Shown: positions 5,346 to 12,340, counted from the first letter of the stretch. The stretch: DNA of 14,833 nucleotides from JAYUHK01 sp043767025 (GCA_043767025.1 JAYUHK010000064.1:1-14833), one strand, 5' to 3'. The notes: generated by a model not told the origin, from the sequence alone. A program made the numbers and translations.

Positions 5346-7637
5346 ATGAAAAGACTAAAAAAACAACTTTTATTTTTTTTATTCACTTTCGGTTGCTCGT
5401 GTTTTCCAGCTCGGACTGCGGAGGGTTGCGGCTTTTCGGAACGCAGTTTTTTGGGCTATTCTTTTTTATTGCCCGAAGTTTTTTCGTTGCCGCAGGCGAT
5501 AGCTCCGCTTTTTTTGAGTTTTGAAAAAAATTGGGCGCAAAAATTTCCTACCGATACCAACAACACAAGGCGCGAAAATCTACTGGAATGGCAAGGAAGA
5601 TTCTGCGGCGAACCTACTTTGGACGACATTGAGAGCTTGGTTTATCGCACTCCACTCGAAGATTTAGAACGACTTCAGACCATCGCCGAGAGCAAACGAT
5701 TGGGTCTTGACGGGCGTTTGGCAGGCAATACTTTTGCTCAAATATTGCGAGAAAATAAGTGTTTTGAAACGATTGAATATCTTATTTTTTCTAAAAAATG
5801 TGAGCCTTTTGTGACAATTCCCGCCGACCCTTGGAAAAATCCTACCCGTGACCCAAAATTGATGCAAATGCTGATAGATGAAGGGAAAAAGCCTTTTGTT
5901 CGCCTCCAATCTCATTTTATTCGCCTCCGCTACGCCTACCAACTTATTCGGTTGGCACATTACAAAAAAGATTACAAACAAGTCGTCAGCCTTTGCGATT
6001 ACTTGCTCCCGAAAGTAGATAAAAGGGTGAATAGTGTTGTCCATCACTGGATTTTGGGACACAAAGCCGCCGCTTTGCGTCAGCTCGGGCAACGTGCGGA
6101 AGCTGCGTATTACTACGTTTTAGTGTTTCAGGACAGCGAGAGCAAGCGAGAATCTGCTTTCAGAAGTTTCGATATTCGCACCGACGAGGAGTGGCAAAAG
6201 TGTCTTTCTTTTTGTAAAAATGACCGCGAAAAAACAACTATGTACGCACTTCGAGCAGCTTCGGACGACAGCCACGCCGCCGAAGATATAGAAAAAATTT
6301 ACGAAATAAATCCTAAATGTGACTACCTATTATCTCTATTAGTCGCCGAAATTAGGAAAATGGAAAAAGTTTTTTTGGGCAATTCTTTCAGCAATCATCG
6401 CAGTCCGACACGACCACAATCGGGCAGTTATTTGATTGATTTACAAAAATTGACGCAAAAAATAGCGGGCGAAAATAAAGCTCTCCGTCCCGACCTTTGG
6501 CAACTCGCCAACGGCTATTTAGAATTTTTGGCAGGCGATTATTACGCCGCCCAACTTACTTTTTCCAAACTGCGAAGCCAAGTTTCGGACGAAAAAATTG
6601 ACCAACAAATCGCCCTTTGCGCATTGGCAGCACGCATCGCCAACTATCAAGCCGCCGACGCTGCGACCGAAGAAGAACTTTACGAAATTCGGTTCAAAAA
6701 CGATGTTTTTTCGGCAAATGAGCCGCGATTTATTGACTATTTTTGCGATAAAGTAGCTTCACTTTACGCACAAGTCGGCGCGCGTGGCAAGGCTTTTCGG
6801 TCGAAATACAGCTTTCAGGATTTGCAAAAAAATCCAAAAATAGAAGTCATTGACGACTTGCTCGGGCTATGCGGCAAAGAGCCAAAAACAAAGTTAGAAA
6901 AAATATTTACTTCTGACCAAAACGCCGAAGACATCAGTTATGAACTGCTGGATCTCAAAGCGACAGAACTTTTGCTCGACCTCCGGTTGGAGGCTTCGTT
7001 GGAAGTTTTTCGTCAGATTCCGCCGACTTATCGAGCCAAACGCCTATATAATCCGTTCTATGCGTCCGTCCGGGAGTGCGTTCATTGCCCTTTGCCGAGC
7101 GACGCGCAGCTGTATGACAAAGCAGAAATTGTCGAAAGATTATTGGACTTGGAGGCGCGAGCCAAAAGCGCAACGCCTGTCGAAGCTGCCGAAAACTACT
7201 ATCTACTCGGCGTGGCATTTTATAATATGACGTACTTTGGAAATGCTTTTGGGGCGACCGATTTTTTTCGATCGGGAGCAAGCTGGCGGCAGATGGGGCA
7301 GCAGCGCGCGGTTTTTTCTAATCCTTCGGCGGCAGTCGGCAACCGAGAAAACTTGGACTGTTCGGCGGCATTGACTTACCTCCAAAAAGCGATTTCTTCC
7401 AGCCGCGGCAACCACGAACTGGCGGCAAAAGCAATATTTCTTGCGGCAAAGTGCCAACAAAAAATGTACTTTTCGAGCAAAGAAAATACCTATCATGTGG
7501 GCAGCAACAACATCCCAAAACTTCCCGAGCCTTATTCGACTTACTTTTCTTTGCTCAAAAAACAATACGCAGACACCGACACTTACCAGCAAGCCATCGC
7601 CGAATGTAAATACTTTCGCGCTTTTGCCCGAAAATAA
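5346..7637 (+). CDS. Large secreted EGCG-type protein with helical (TPR-like) repeats, unknown function
   Basis: This 763-residue protein starts with a basic, hydrophobic signal peptide (MKRLKKQLLFFLFTFG). The likely mature start is EGCGF after ARTA at residue 25; a cysteine at 17 makes a lipoprotein a weaker alternative. Most of the chain is predicted helical, with TPR-like pairs such as the stretches near residues 190-275, 380-440 and 610-720. They are rich in Ala, Leu, Tyr and alternating charges. The ending CKYFRAFARK resembles endings I recall in similar Bacteroidota hypothetical proteins. No catalytic motif is visible, so a scaffold or binding role on the periplasmic or cell-surface side is an inference. 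It sits between the DUF3298-like gene and a small lipoprotein gene, in the same direction. Confidence 0.75.
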   Translation: MKRLKKQLLFFLFTFGCSCFPARTAEGCGFSERSFLGYSFLLPEVFSLPQAIAPLFLSFEKNWAQKFPTDTNNTRRENLLEWQGRFCGEPTLDDIESLVYRTPLEDLERLQTIAESKRLGLDGRLAGNTFAQILRENKCFETIEYLIFSKKCEPFVTIPADPWKNPTRDPKLMQMLIDEGKKPFVRLQSHFIRLRYAYQLIRLAHYKKDYKQVVSLCDYLLPKVDKRVNSVVHHWILGHKAAALRQLGQRAEAAYYYVLVFQDSESKRESAFRSFDIRTDEEWQKCLSFCKNDREKTTMYALRAASDDSHAAEDIEKIYEINPKCDYLLSLLVAEIRKMEKVFLGNSFSNHRSPTRPQSGSYLIDLQKLTQKIAGENKALRPDLWQLANGYLEFLAGDYYAAQLTFSKLRSQVSDEKIDQQIALCALAARIANYQAADAATEEELYEIRFKNDVFSANEPRFIDYFCDKVASLYAQVGARGKAFRSKYSFQDLQKNPKIEVIDDLLGLCGKEPKTKLEKIFTSDQNAEDISYELLDLKATELLLDLRLEASLEVFRQIPPTYRAKRLYNPFYASVRECVHCPLPSDAQLYDKAEIVERLLDLEARAKSATPVEAAENYYLLGVAFYNMTYFGNAFGATDFFRSGASWRQMGQQRAVFSNPSAAVGNRENLDCSAALTYLQKAISSSRGNHELAAKAIFLAAKCQQKMYFSSKENTYHVGSNNIPKLPEPYSTYFSLLKKQYADTDTYQQAIAECKYFRAFARK

Positions 7638-7696
7638 AAAAAAATTGCGATACTTGCAGAATGAATTGTATTGCTAAAATTATATTTTAAAAAATT

Positions 7697-8095
7697 ATGT
7701 TTCAAAAAAAATCTATTTTAATCATTTTTGCTGCCATTTTGTCATGTAGTTGTATGAGTCTTAAAAATACGGCGACAGCGCAAAATCCTACAAAAGCTAC
7801 CGATTCGGAGGACACAACAGCAGCAGGATTTACCGTTTCGTTCATCAGTATAGGAGGCGGGATTGATGGAAATGCTTTTACCGAATTAAATGACTTGTTT
7901 GTGACATTTCAAAAAGACAATATTTGCAAAATAGAAAAATCTGTGCGCGCTTGGGGGCGGGAAGGAGAAAAAGATGTTTGCTTCAAAATTGTAGATAAAA
8001 AATGCTTGGCGAAGTGGAAAAAGTCGGTACAAAAAAAGTACGCTGGCAATCGGCGAGTGTTCGTCAAAGACGAGATGACTTGCAAAAGTGAATAA
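7697..8095 (+). CDS. Small putative lipoprotein with FISIGGGID and WGREGE motifs
   Basis: The 132-residue product has a lipoprotein-type signal (KKSILIIFAAILSC, candidate lipidated cysteine C17, or C19) and a Thr/Ala-rich linker to about residue 47. The compact domain contains FTVSFISIGGGIDG, then FVTF, RAWGREGEKDVCFK and a Lys-rich helix. I recall small Bacteroidota proteins with the same FISIG-GID and WGREGE motifs, but I know of no assigned function. Cysteines at positions in ICK, VCF, KCL and TCK could form disulfides outside the cytoplasm. It follows the EGCG-type gene by 59 bp and precedes deoC by 46 bp, with no terminator seen on either side. It may be part of one transcript. Confidence 0.7.
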   Translation: MFQKKSILIIFAAILSCSCMSLKNTATAQNPTKATDSEDTTAAGFTVSFISIGGGIDGNAFTELNDLFVTFQKDNICKIEKSVRAWGREGEKDVCFKIVDKKCLAKWKKSVQKKYAGNRRVFVKDEMTCKSE

Positions 8096-8141
8096 AATAA
8101 CGTGTCACTTTTTAGAACAAAAAATAAAATAAAACTTCAAT

Positions 8142-8804
8142 ATGACAGATATTGCATCAGTAATCGAACATACTATTTTGAAACCTAATTGTACGCTGGA
8201 CGAGATTCGGGTGCTTTGTGAAGAGGCAGAAAAATACCATTTTGCGGCAGTTTGCGTGCCACCTTATTTTGTGAGAGATGCGCGCGAAATATTGACCGAA
8301 CACACGAAAGTAAAAGTGAGTACAGTGATTGGTTTTCCGATGGGCTATGCGTGTATTGCTTCAAAAATTGAGGAAATAAAGCGGTCTATCATGGAAGAAG
8401 CCGACGAATTAGACGTAGTTATCAACATTGCCGCCGTGAAAAGTAAGCAATGGAACCATGTCCGAAATGATATTGACGCTACCGTGCGCGCTATCCATTT
8501 GCATGGAAAAATTGCCAAACTAATCATAGAAACAGGACTGCTCACGAATGACGAAATCCTAAAAGTCTGTGAGTTGGGAGTTAGTGTTGGGACTAATTAT
8601 TTCAAAACTTCAACGGGCTTCAACGGTGACGGAGCTACGTTGGAAGCTGTCACATTTTTGCGAAAAAATACACCAAAAGAAATAAAAATAAAGGCTTCGG
8701 GCGGCATACAAAGTTATAAAGACGCAGCAGGAATGATAGAAGCTGGCGCGGCGCGCATCGGCTGCTCTGCAAGTCTAAAAATCATGTCCGAACAAAAAAT
8801 ATAA
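8142..8804 (+). CDS. deoC: Deoxyribose-phosphate aldolase
   Basis: This 220-residue class I aldolase cleaves 2-deoxyribose 5-phosphate to glyceraldehyde 3-phosphate and acetaldehyde, the last step of deoxynucleoside catabolism. The Schiff-base lysine is K155 in YFKTSTGF, the relay lysine is K184 in KASGGI, and an acidic residue sits at D91 in ELDVVIN. The N-terminal IEHTILKP is canonical, and the length is normal for the short bacterial form. Other deo genes (phosphorylase, phosphopentomutase) are absent nearby. The SPOR-domain gene begins one base after its stop, so the two are almost certainly co-transcribed and perhaps translationally coupled. Confidence 0.96.
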   Translation: MTDIASVIEHTILKPNCTLDEIRVLCEEAEKYHFAAVCVPPYFVRDAREILTEHTKVKVSTVIGFPMGYACIASKIEEIKRSIMEEADELDVVINIAAVKSKQWNHVRNDIDATVRAIHLHGKIAKLIIETGLLTNDEILKVCELGVSVGTNYFKTSTGFNGDGATLEAVTFLRKNTPKEIKIKASGGIQSYKDAAGMIEAGAARIGCSASLKIMSEQKI

Positions 8805-8805
8805 C

Positions 8806-9201
8806 ATGAAAAAATATTTATTTATTTTTATTTTCTCGAATTTTGTGACAATTCACACCTTTGCACAAAACGTCCTCATCGAGGAAGATTCGTCGGTCAC
8901 TCGACTGATGACCAACTATGTGCGCATCAACAAAGCGACCGAAACCATCGCAGGTTGGACGGTGATGCTTTTGGTCATCAACGACCGCCGCAAAGTGGAA
9001 GAAGCAAAAAAAGTATTGCACTCCAAATATCCAGATGTTGCGATAGATTGGACGCACGAAAAGCCCTACTACAAGCTGAAAGCTGGCGCATTTCGGAGCA
9101 AAACAGAAACACTAAAATTGCTTTACACCCTCAAATCGGACTACCCAACGGCGTATCCCGCGCGGGACAAAGTGAAGGTAAAAGATATGGTAGGATTTTA
9201 A
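8806..9201 (+). CDS. Secreted SPOR-domain protein
   Basis: The 131-residue protein has a signal peptide (MKKYLFIFIFSNFVTIHTFAQ) and a C-terminal domain from about residue 47 to 124. That domain has the SPOR layout: a GWTVMLLVI strand, a helix EEAKKVLHSKYP, YYKLKAGAF, and a second helix KTETLKLLYTLK. SPOR domains bind denuded peptidoglycan glycan strands, often at division sites. Between signal and domain there is only a linker of about 25 residues, so it is nearly a free-standing SPOR module. Residue matches are consistent with the family, but this is recognition by eye. It starts one base after deoC and converges on the DUF4286 gene with a 6-bp gap. Confidence 0.85.
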   Translation: MKKYLFIFIFSNFVTIHTFAQNVLIEEDSSVTRLMTNYVRINKATETIAGWTVMLLVINDRRKVEEAKKVLHSKYPDVAIDWTHEKPYYKLKAGAFRSKTETLKLLYTLKSDYPTAYPARDKVKVKDMVGF

Positions 9202-9207
9202 GTTTGG

Positions 9208-9510
9208 TCACAAAATCTCCATGACCGTCCTGAAAGCTGCGAAGCGTCCGCCGTATTTTTGTTGGGTTTGAGCTTGTAAAGCGGACGCAAATTCTTTTTG
9301 GTAGCGTTGAAAATGCTCCATGCTTGGGCAGTGATATTGCGCAGCAAATGTAATTCCGTCCGGATTGTCGTCGCCCAAAATTCGGCAAAGCCTCGAATCC
9401 GTAAAAAGTCCCGTCGCCAACACGTCCGGAATGTGTGAATTTTTCATCCAAGCCGACCACTCATCGGCAACTTCGGTATCAATTTTTATCGTCACGTTGT
9501 AAAGTAACAT
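9208..9510 (-). CDS. DUF4286 family protein
   Basis: The 100-residue cytoplasmic protein begins MLLYNVTIKID and contains SAWMKNSHIPDVLATGLF and ITFAAQYHCPSMEHFQRY, the pattern of DUF4286. It looks like a compact ferredoxin-fold dimeric alpha/beta barrel-like protein: strand, helix with W and H, long helix at the end. Its function is not known. It is a single-gene unit: it converges on the SPOR gene with a 6-bp gap and diverges from the OmpH gene across 297 bp. A TACCTTTG -7 box and an adjacent inverted repeat are upstream. Its TGA stop falls within the recurrent octamer GTCACAAA at 9207-9214. Confidence 0.88.
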   Translation of the reverse strand: MLLYNVTIKIDTEVADEWSAWMKNSHIPDVLATGLFTDSRLCRILGDDNPDGITFAAQYHCPSMEHFQRYQKEFASALQAQTQQKYGGRFAAFRTVMEIL

Positions 9511-9581
9511 CGCTTTTGTATTTTAGCTAATTTTGTAAATAGTTGGCGTGCCACATTCATAGGACTGTTTTACGCTTCCCG

Positions 9582-9611
9582 CAAAGGTAGTTCGTATTTT
9601 GCTAATACGAA
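9582..9611 (-). promoter_or_regulatory. DUF4286 promoter with perfect operator-like inverted repeat
   Basis: TACCTTTG on the minus strand (9589-9582) is a full match to the Bacteroidota -7 consensus. It is about 72 bp before the DUF4286 start. Directly upstream, TTCGTATT (9591-9598) and AATACGAA (9604-9611) form a perfect 8-bp inverted repeat around a 5-nt spacer (TTGCT). It sits in the -10 to -30 spacer, where a bound regulator would block the polymerase. No consensus -33 TTG was found at normal spacing, so activation is also possible. Confidence 0.5.
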
Positions 9612-9725
9612 AATGCTTTTCGACAATATTAGACCTACAATGTGCGTTCAAAGACGTGGATAAATAACAGTTTTCAACTTTTTTTTGTCAGATAATTTGT
9701 TTTTTTTTGAAAAAAATCCAAAAAA
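9612..9725. other. Middle of the divergent DUF4286/OmpH spacer
   Basis: No coding region or RNA gene is seen here. The stretch carries T-runs near 9679-9687 and 9702-9711, but no further hairpin or promoter element that I trust. The 297-bp spacer as a whole (9511-9807) is long for two small genes. Confidence 0.4.
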
Positions 9726-9757
9726 TTGGAATATTTACTTGAAGACTGCTACATTTG
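9726..9757 (+). promoter_or_regulatory. Promoter of the OmpH/Skp gene
   Basis: TTG at 9726-9728, a 21-bp spacer and TACATTTG at 9750-9757 fit the Bacteroidota sigma-70 (RpoD/SigABfr) promoter layout. Transcription would start near 9764, giving a leader of about 45 nt that is rich in A and has no Shine-Dalgarno sequence, as expected in this phylum. Confidence 0.6.
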
Positions 9758-9807
9758 TGGCGAGAATAAAATAATACAACACAACAGAACAAACAAGTCT
9801 ATTTTCT

Positions 9808-10311
9808 ATGAAAAATATTTTTCTTTTATTCGCTTTCGTTTGTTGCTCTTTTGCGTCAGCAACAGCCCAACAAAAGTTAGCTCACATGAACAGTGGTAAT
9901 ATCCTCGAAAAATTGCCCGAGGTAAAGCAAGCCAATAAGCAGCTCGAAGCCTATCAAAAACAACTGATGGCAAAAGGGCAGACGATGAGCAAACAGTTTC
10001 AGGAGAAATACCAAAAATATATGCAGGAAGGGCAGAGCCTGACCGAAACGGAACGAAACACTCGGGAAGCTGGCTTGCAGAAAGAACAGGAAAAAATCTC
10101 GAAATACAGCCAAGAGGTGCAGACCAATCTCGAAAAAAAACGTCAGGTGCTGCTCAAACCCATTTTGGAGCGCGTAGATGCTATCATAAAAGGCGTGGCG
10201 AAAGAAAACGGCTATAGTTTCGTGTTCGACACTTCGGCTGGCGCGTCGCTTTACTCGGCTCAGTCCGACGATATTAGCGGCTTGGTGAAAGCGAAGTTGG
10301 GTTTGAAATAA
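9808..10311 (+). CDS. OmpH/Skp-family periplasmic chaperone
   Basis: The 167-residue protein has a clear signal peptide (MKNIFLLFAFVCCSFASATAQ) and a mature start QKLAHMNSGNILEKLPE. The central part, about residues 45-115, is a Lys/Gln/Glu-rich coiled coil, the tentacle region of Skp-like trimers. It then ends in the conserved VAKENGYSFVFDTS segment. Such proteins hold unfolded outer-membrane proteins in the periplasm on their way to the BAM complex. Bacteroidota genomes usually carry two or more copies near bamA; this one is alone between a divergent DUF4286 gene and a convergent hppD. It has its own promoter and a strong terminator, so it is a monocistronic unit. Confidence 0.92.
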   Translation: MKNIFLLFAFVCCSFASATAQQKLAHMNSGNILEKLPEVKQANKQLEAYQKQLMAKGQTMSKQFQEKYQKYMQEGQSLTETERNTREAGLQKEQEKISKYSQEVQTNLEKKRQVLLKPILERVDAIIKGVAKENGYSFVFDTSAGASLYSAQSDDISGLVKAKLGLK

Positions 10312-10336
10312 ACGAAATTGTCATTTCGGAAAAAGT

Positions 10337-10374
10337 AAAAGGAGCAACAACCAAACGGGTTGTTGCTCCTTTTT
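10337..10374. terminator. Strong bidirectional rho-independent terminator
   Basis: AAAAGGAGCAACAACC (10337-10352) and GGTTGTTGCTCCTTTT (10358-10373) form a perfect 16-bp stem with loop AAACG. It is followed by T on the plus strand and, read on the minus strand, by a T-rich tail with one interruption. It ends the OmpH transcript 25 bp after its stop and can also stop hppD transcripts coming from the other side. Confidence 0.93.
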
Positions 10375-10408
10375 ATGATGTTTTTTTTTACGAAAAAAAA
10401 TACATCAT
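10375..10408 (-). terminator. Second, AT-only hairpin overlapping the hppD stop
   Basis: ATGATG (10375-10380) pairs with CATCAT (10403-10408), and the T9 and A8 runs between them continue the stem with one bulged A around a short loop. It includes the hppD TGA stop (10405-10407) and directly abuts the preceding terminator. The low GC makes it a weak structure alone; together they form a double terminator between converging genes. Confidence 0.45.
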
Positions 10409-11532
10409 AAGTTTCCGCGCAGAGCTTGCTCGCGCTCGATGGCTTCAAAAAGAGCTTTGAAGTTTCCTTTCCCGAAAGAAACCGCGCCTTTGCGTTGGAT
10501 AATCTCGAAGAAAACAGTCGGACGGTCTTGGACGGGGCGCGTAAAAATTTGCAGTAAATAGCCTTCGTCATCTCTATCTACGAGAATATTCAGGCGGCGA
10601 AGGTCTTCAATATTTTCGTCTATCGTCCCAATGCGCTGCACCAAATCCTCGTAATAAGTGTCCGGGACGAGCAAAAAATCTACTCCATTCTTACGCAACT
10701 GACTTACTGTTTCTACGATATTGTCGGTAGCGATGGCGATGTGTTGCACGCCGCTGGACTTATAAAAATCTAAATATTCTTCTATTTGTGACTTTTTTTC
10801 GCCCCGCGCAGGTTCGTTGATAGGGAATTTGACGTAGCCGTTTCCGTTGGCGACCACCTTGCTCATCAGAGCGGTATATTTGGTAGAAATATCTTTGTCG
10901 TCAAAAGTAATCAGCAATTTGAAGCCCATCACGTCTTGATAAAACTTGACCCATTTGTTCATTTCGCCCAATTCGACGTTTCCTACGCAGTGATCGACAA
11001 ATTTTAAGCCAACCGACTGGGCGGGATAGCTGCTTTTGCGCGCTTCGAAGCCGGGCATAAAAGCACCCGAATACTGACTTCTATCCACGAAAGTATGTAT
11101 TGTTTCGCCGTAGGTGTGGATAGCGGCGAGTGTCACCTGACCCTGCGCGTCGTTGAGGCAAATAGGCTCAAAGGCGGATTTTGCGCCACGCGACACAGCA
11201 ACCTCGTAGGCTTTTACGGCATCGTCCACCCAAAGGGCGAGGACTTTCACGCCGTCGCCGTGCAGTGCGACGTGCTTGGCTATTTCGTGGTCAGAAGATA
11301 GGGCGGACGTGAGGACAATCCGTATTTTTCCTTGCTGAAGGACGTACGAAACGACCTCTCGCGACCCCGTTTCGGGACCTTTGTAGGCGACCCATTCGTA
11401 ACCAAAAGCCGCTTGGTAATACAGCGCAGACTGCTTGGCGTTGCCGACATAAAACTCAATGTGGTCAGTGCCTTTGAGTGGAAAATTGTCCTGTTGGGTT
11501 GGGTTCGAGCCCGCTTGTGTTAAAGTCTGCAT
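10405..11532 (-). CDS. hppD: 4-hydroxyphenylpyruvate dioxygenase
   Basis: The 375-residue enzyme converts 4-hydroxyphenylpyruvate to homogentisate in tyrosine catabolism using Fe(II) and O2. Two vicinal-oxygen-chelate domains are visible: an N-terminal one from about residue 22 (GTDHIEFYVGNAKQS) and a C-terminal one from about 178. The iron ligands can be placed at H181 (VDHCVGNV), H264 (VQHIAIATDNI) and E343 (VFFEIIQRKG). The C-terminal stretch RPTVFFEIIQRKG followed by FGKGNFKALFEAIE is diagnostic. Length is normal. The gene lies 20 bp after the DUF4290 gene on the same strand. The next pathway enzymes (homogentisate dioxygenase, fumarylacetoacetase) are not in the window. AATATTTG, one mismatch from the -7 consensus, lies just upstream (11548-11541) but is too close to the start to trust. 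Confidence 0.97.
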   Translation of the reverse strand: MQTLTQAGSNPTQQDNFPLKGTDHIEFYVGNAKQSALYYQAAFGYEWVAYKGPETGSREVVSYVLQQGKIRIVLTSALSSDHEIAKHVALHGDGVKVLALWVDDAVKAYEVAVSRGAKSAFEPICLNDAQGQVTLAAIHTYGETIHTFVDRSQYSGAFMPGFEARKSSYPAQSVGLKFVDHCVGNVELGEMNKWVKFYQDVMGFKLLITFDDKDISTKYTALMSKVVANGNGYVKFPINEPARGEKKSQIEEYLDFYKSSGVQHIAIATDNIVETVSQLRKNGVDFLLVPDTYYEDLVQRIGTIDENIEDLRRLNILVDRDDEGYLLQIFTRPVQDRPTVFFEIIQRKGAVSFGKGNFKALFEAIEREQALRGNL

Positions 11533-11552
11533 AAAAAGCGCAAATATTTTCT

Positions 11553-12269
11553 TTATTTTTTACGGTTGTTGTTCTGATTGTTGTTGCGATTATTATTGTT
11601 GTTGTTGTTTCCGTAATTTTTATTTCGATTGTCGCCGCCCGAAAATTTTCGCTTGTTGTTGTTATTGTTGCTATTTTGGTTGACGTTTCTGAGAGAATTA
11701 TTGCTTCCGTTGTTGAAGTTTTCGATAGCGGATTCTTCGTCCATTTTTAGCACTCCCTGTGACAGGGCATTTAAGTCGTTTTTTATTGCTTCGTCGCTGA
11801 TGTAGTGTTCTTTGCTCCAAGTGCGGTAGGCGAGTTTCATATAAGAGCTTATAGCGTTCACGAAGCCATCGCGGACGGGACCCTCTTCCATTTGCATCGC
11901 TTTTTTGATGAGCTGCTTGACGTTGTTGCCGTAGTGACGGAATTGGGTATCGTTTTTCAAATAACCAACTTTTTCGGGTTTTTTGCGCACATTTTCGGGC
12001 GTAGGGATTTCGCCGTTGGGTGGCATTACGCCCGGCAGGTCGTACTCTGCGATGCGGAAAGCGTGCTTCCAAAGTCGGTCGCGATAGTCGTCCAAATTTT
12101 TGGTTTGGGGGTTCATCGTCAGCATCAGACCCACTATTTCTTCCACGTAGGCTTGTCGCTCCGCAATATTTTCGATACCCCGAGCGCGGCGCAGCAAAAG
12201 CTGGACGTTGCGCCCATATTCTGGTATGATGAGTTCATCTTTTTGAGAGTTGTATTCTATTCCTAACAT
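11553..12269 (-). CDS. DUF4290 family protein with Asn-rich tail
   Basis: The 238-residue protein starts MLGIEYNSQKDELIIPEYGRN, the hallmark opening of DUF4290, a Bacteroidota family of unknown function. About 185 residues of helical domain include WKHAFRIAEYDLPG and FVNAISSYMKLAYRTWS. The remaining 50 or so residues are a low-complexity tail of Asn runs with Lys, Arg and Gly, ending NNNRKK. The tail is encoded by AAC/AAT trinucleotide tracts that could change length by slippage. A basic, Asn-rich disordered tail would suit RNA or nucleic-acid contact, but that is speculation. It lies between glmS (123 bp upstream, with a palindromic repeat in the gap) and hppD (20 bp downstream). Confidence 0.88.
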   Translation of the reverse strand: MLGIEYNSQKDELIIPEYGRNVQLLLRRARGIENIAERQAYVEEIVGLMLTMNPQTKNLDDYRDRLWKHAFRIAEYDLPGVMPPNGEIPTPENVRKKPEKVGYLKNDTQFRHYGNNVKQLIKKAMQMEEGPVRDGFVNAISSYMKLAYRTWSKEHYISDEAIKNDLNALSQGVLKMDEESAIENFNNGSNNSLRNVNQNSNNNNNKRKFSGGDNRNKNYGNNNNNNNRNNNQNNNRKK

Positions 12270-12280
12270 ATAAGTAGTGA

Positions 12281-12340
12281 TAAGTTTTTAAGTATTAATT
12301 TTTAGTTGTCATAAATTATTGGCAATCAACGATTTATGTT
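12281..12340. repeat. Palindromic intergenic repeat, copy 2
   Basis: This element lies between glmS and the DUF4290 gene and matches positions 1-60. After a T-rich lead, a 29-nt hairpin spans 12310-12338: CATAAAT (12310-12316) pairs with ATTTATG (12332-12338), with an inner TTG/CAA stem around a 5-nt loop. It would be transcribed in any glmS-DUF4290 message and could act in mRNA processing or partial termination. Confidence 0.55.

Noticed and set aside
7646..7676. Possible hairpin GCGATAC/GTATTGC between the EGCG-type gene and the lipoprotein gene
   Set aside because: It has only about 7 pairs including a wobble, a 14-nt loop and no T-tract; not convincing as a terminator.
11757..11769. Short hairpin CCCTG-TGA-CAGGG inside the DUF4290 gene
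   Set aside because: Five pairs inside coding sequence without context; expected by chance.
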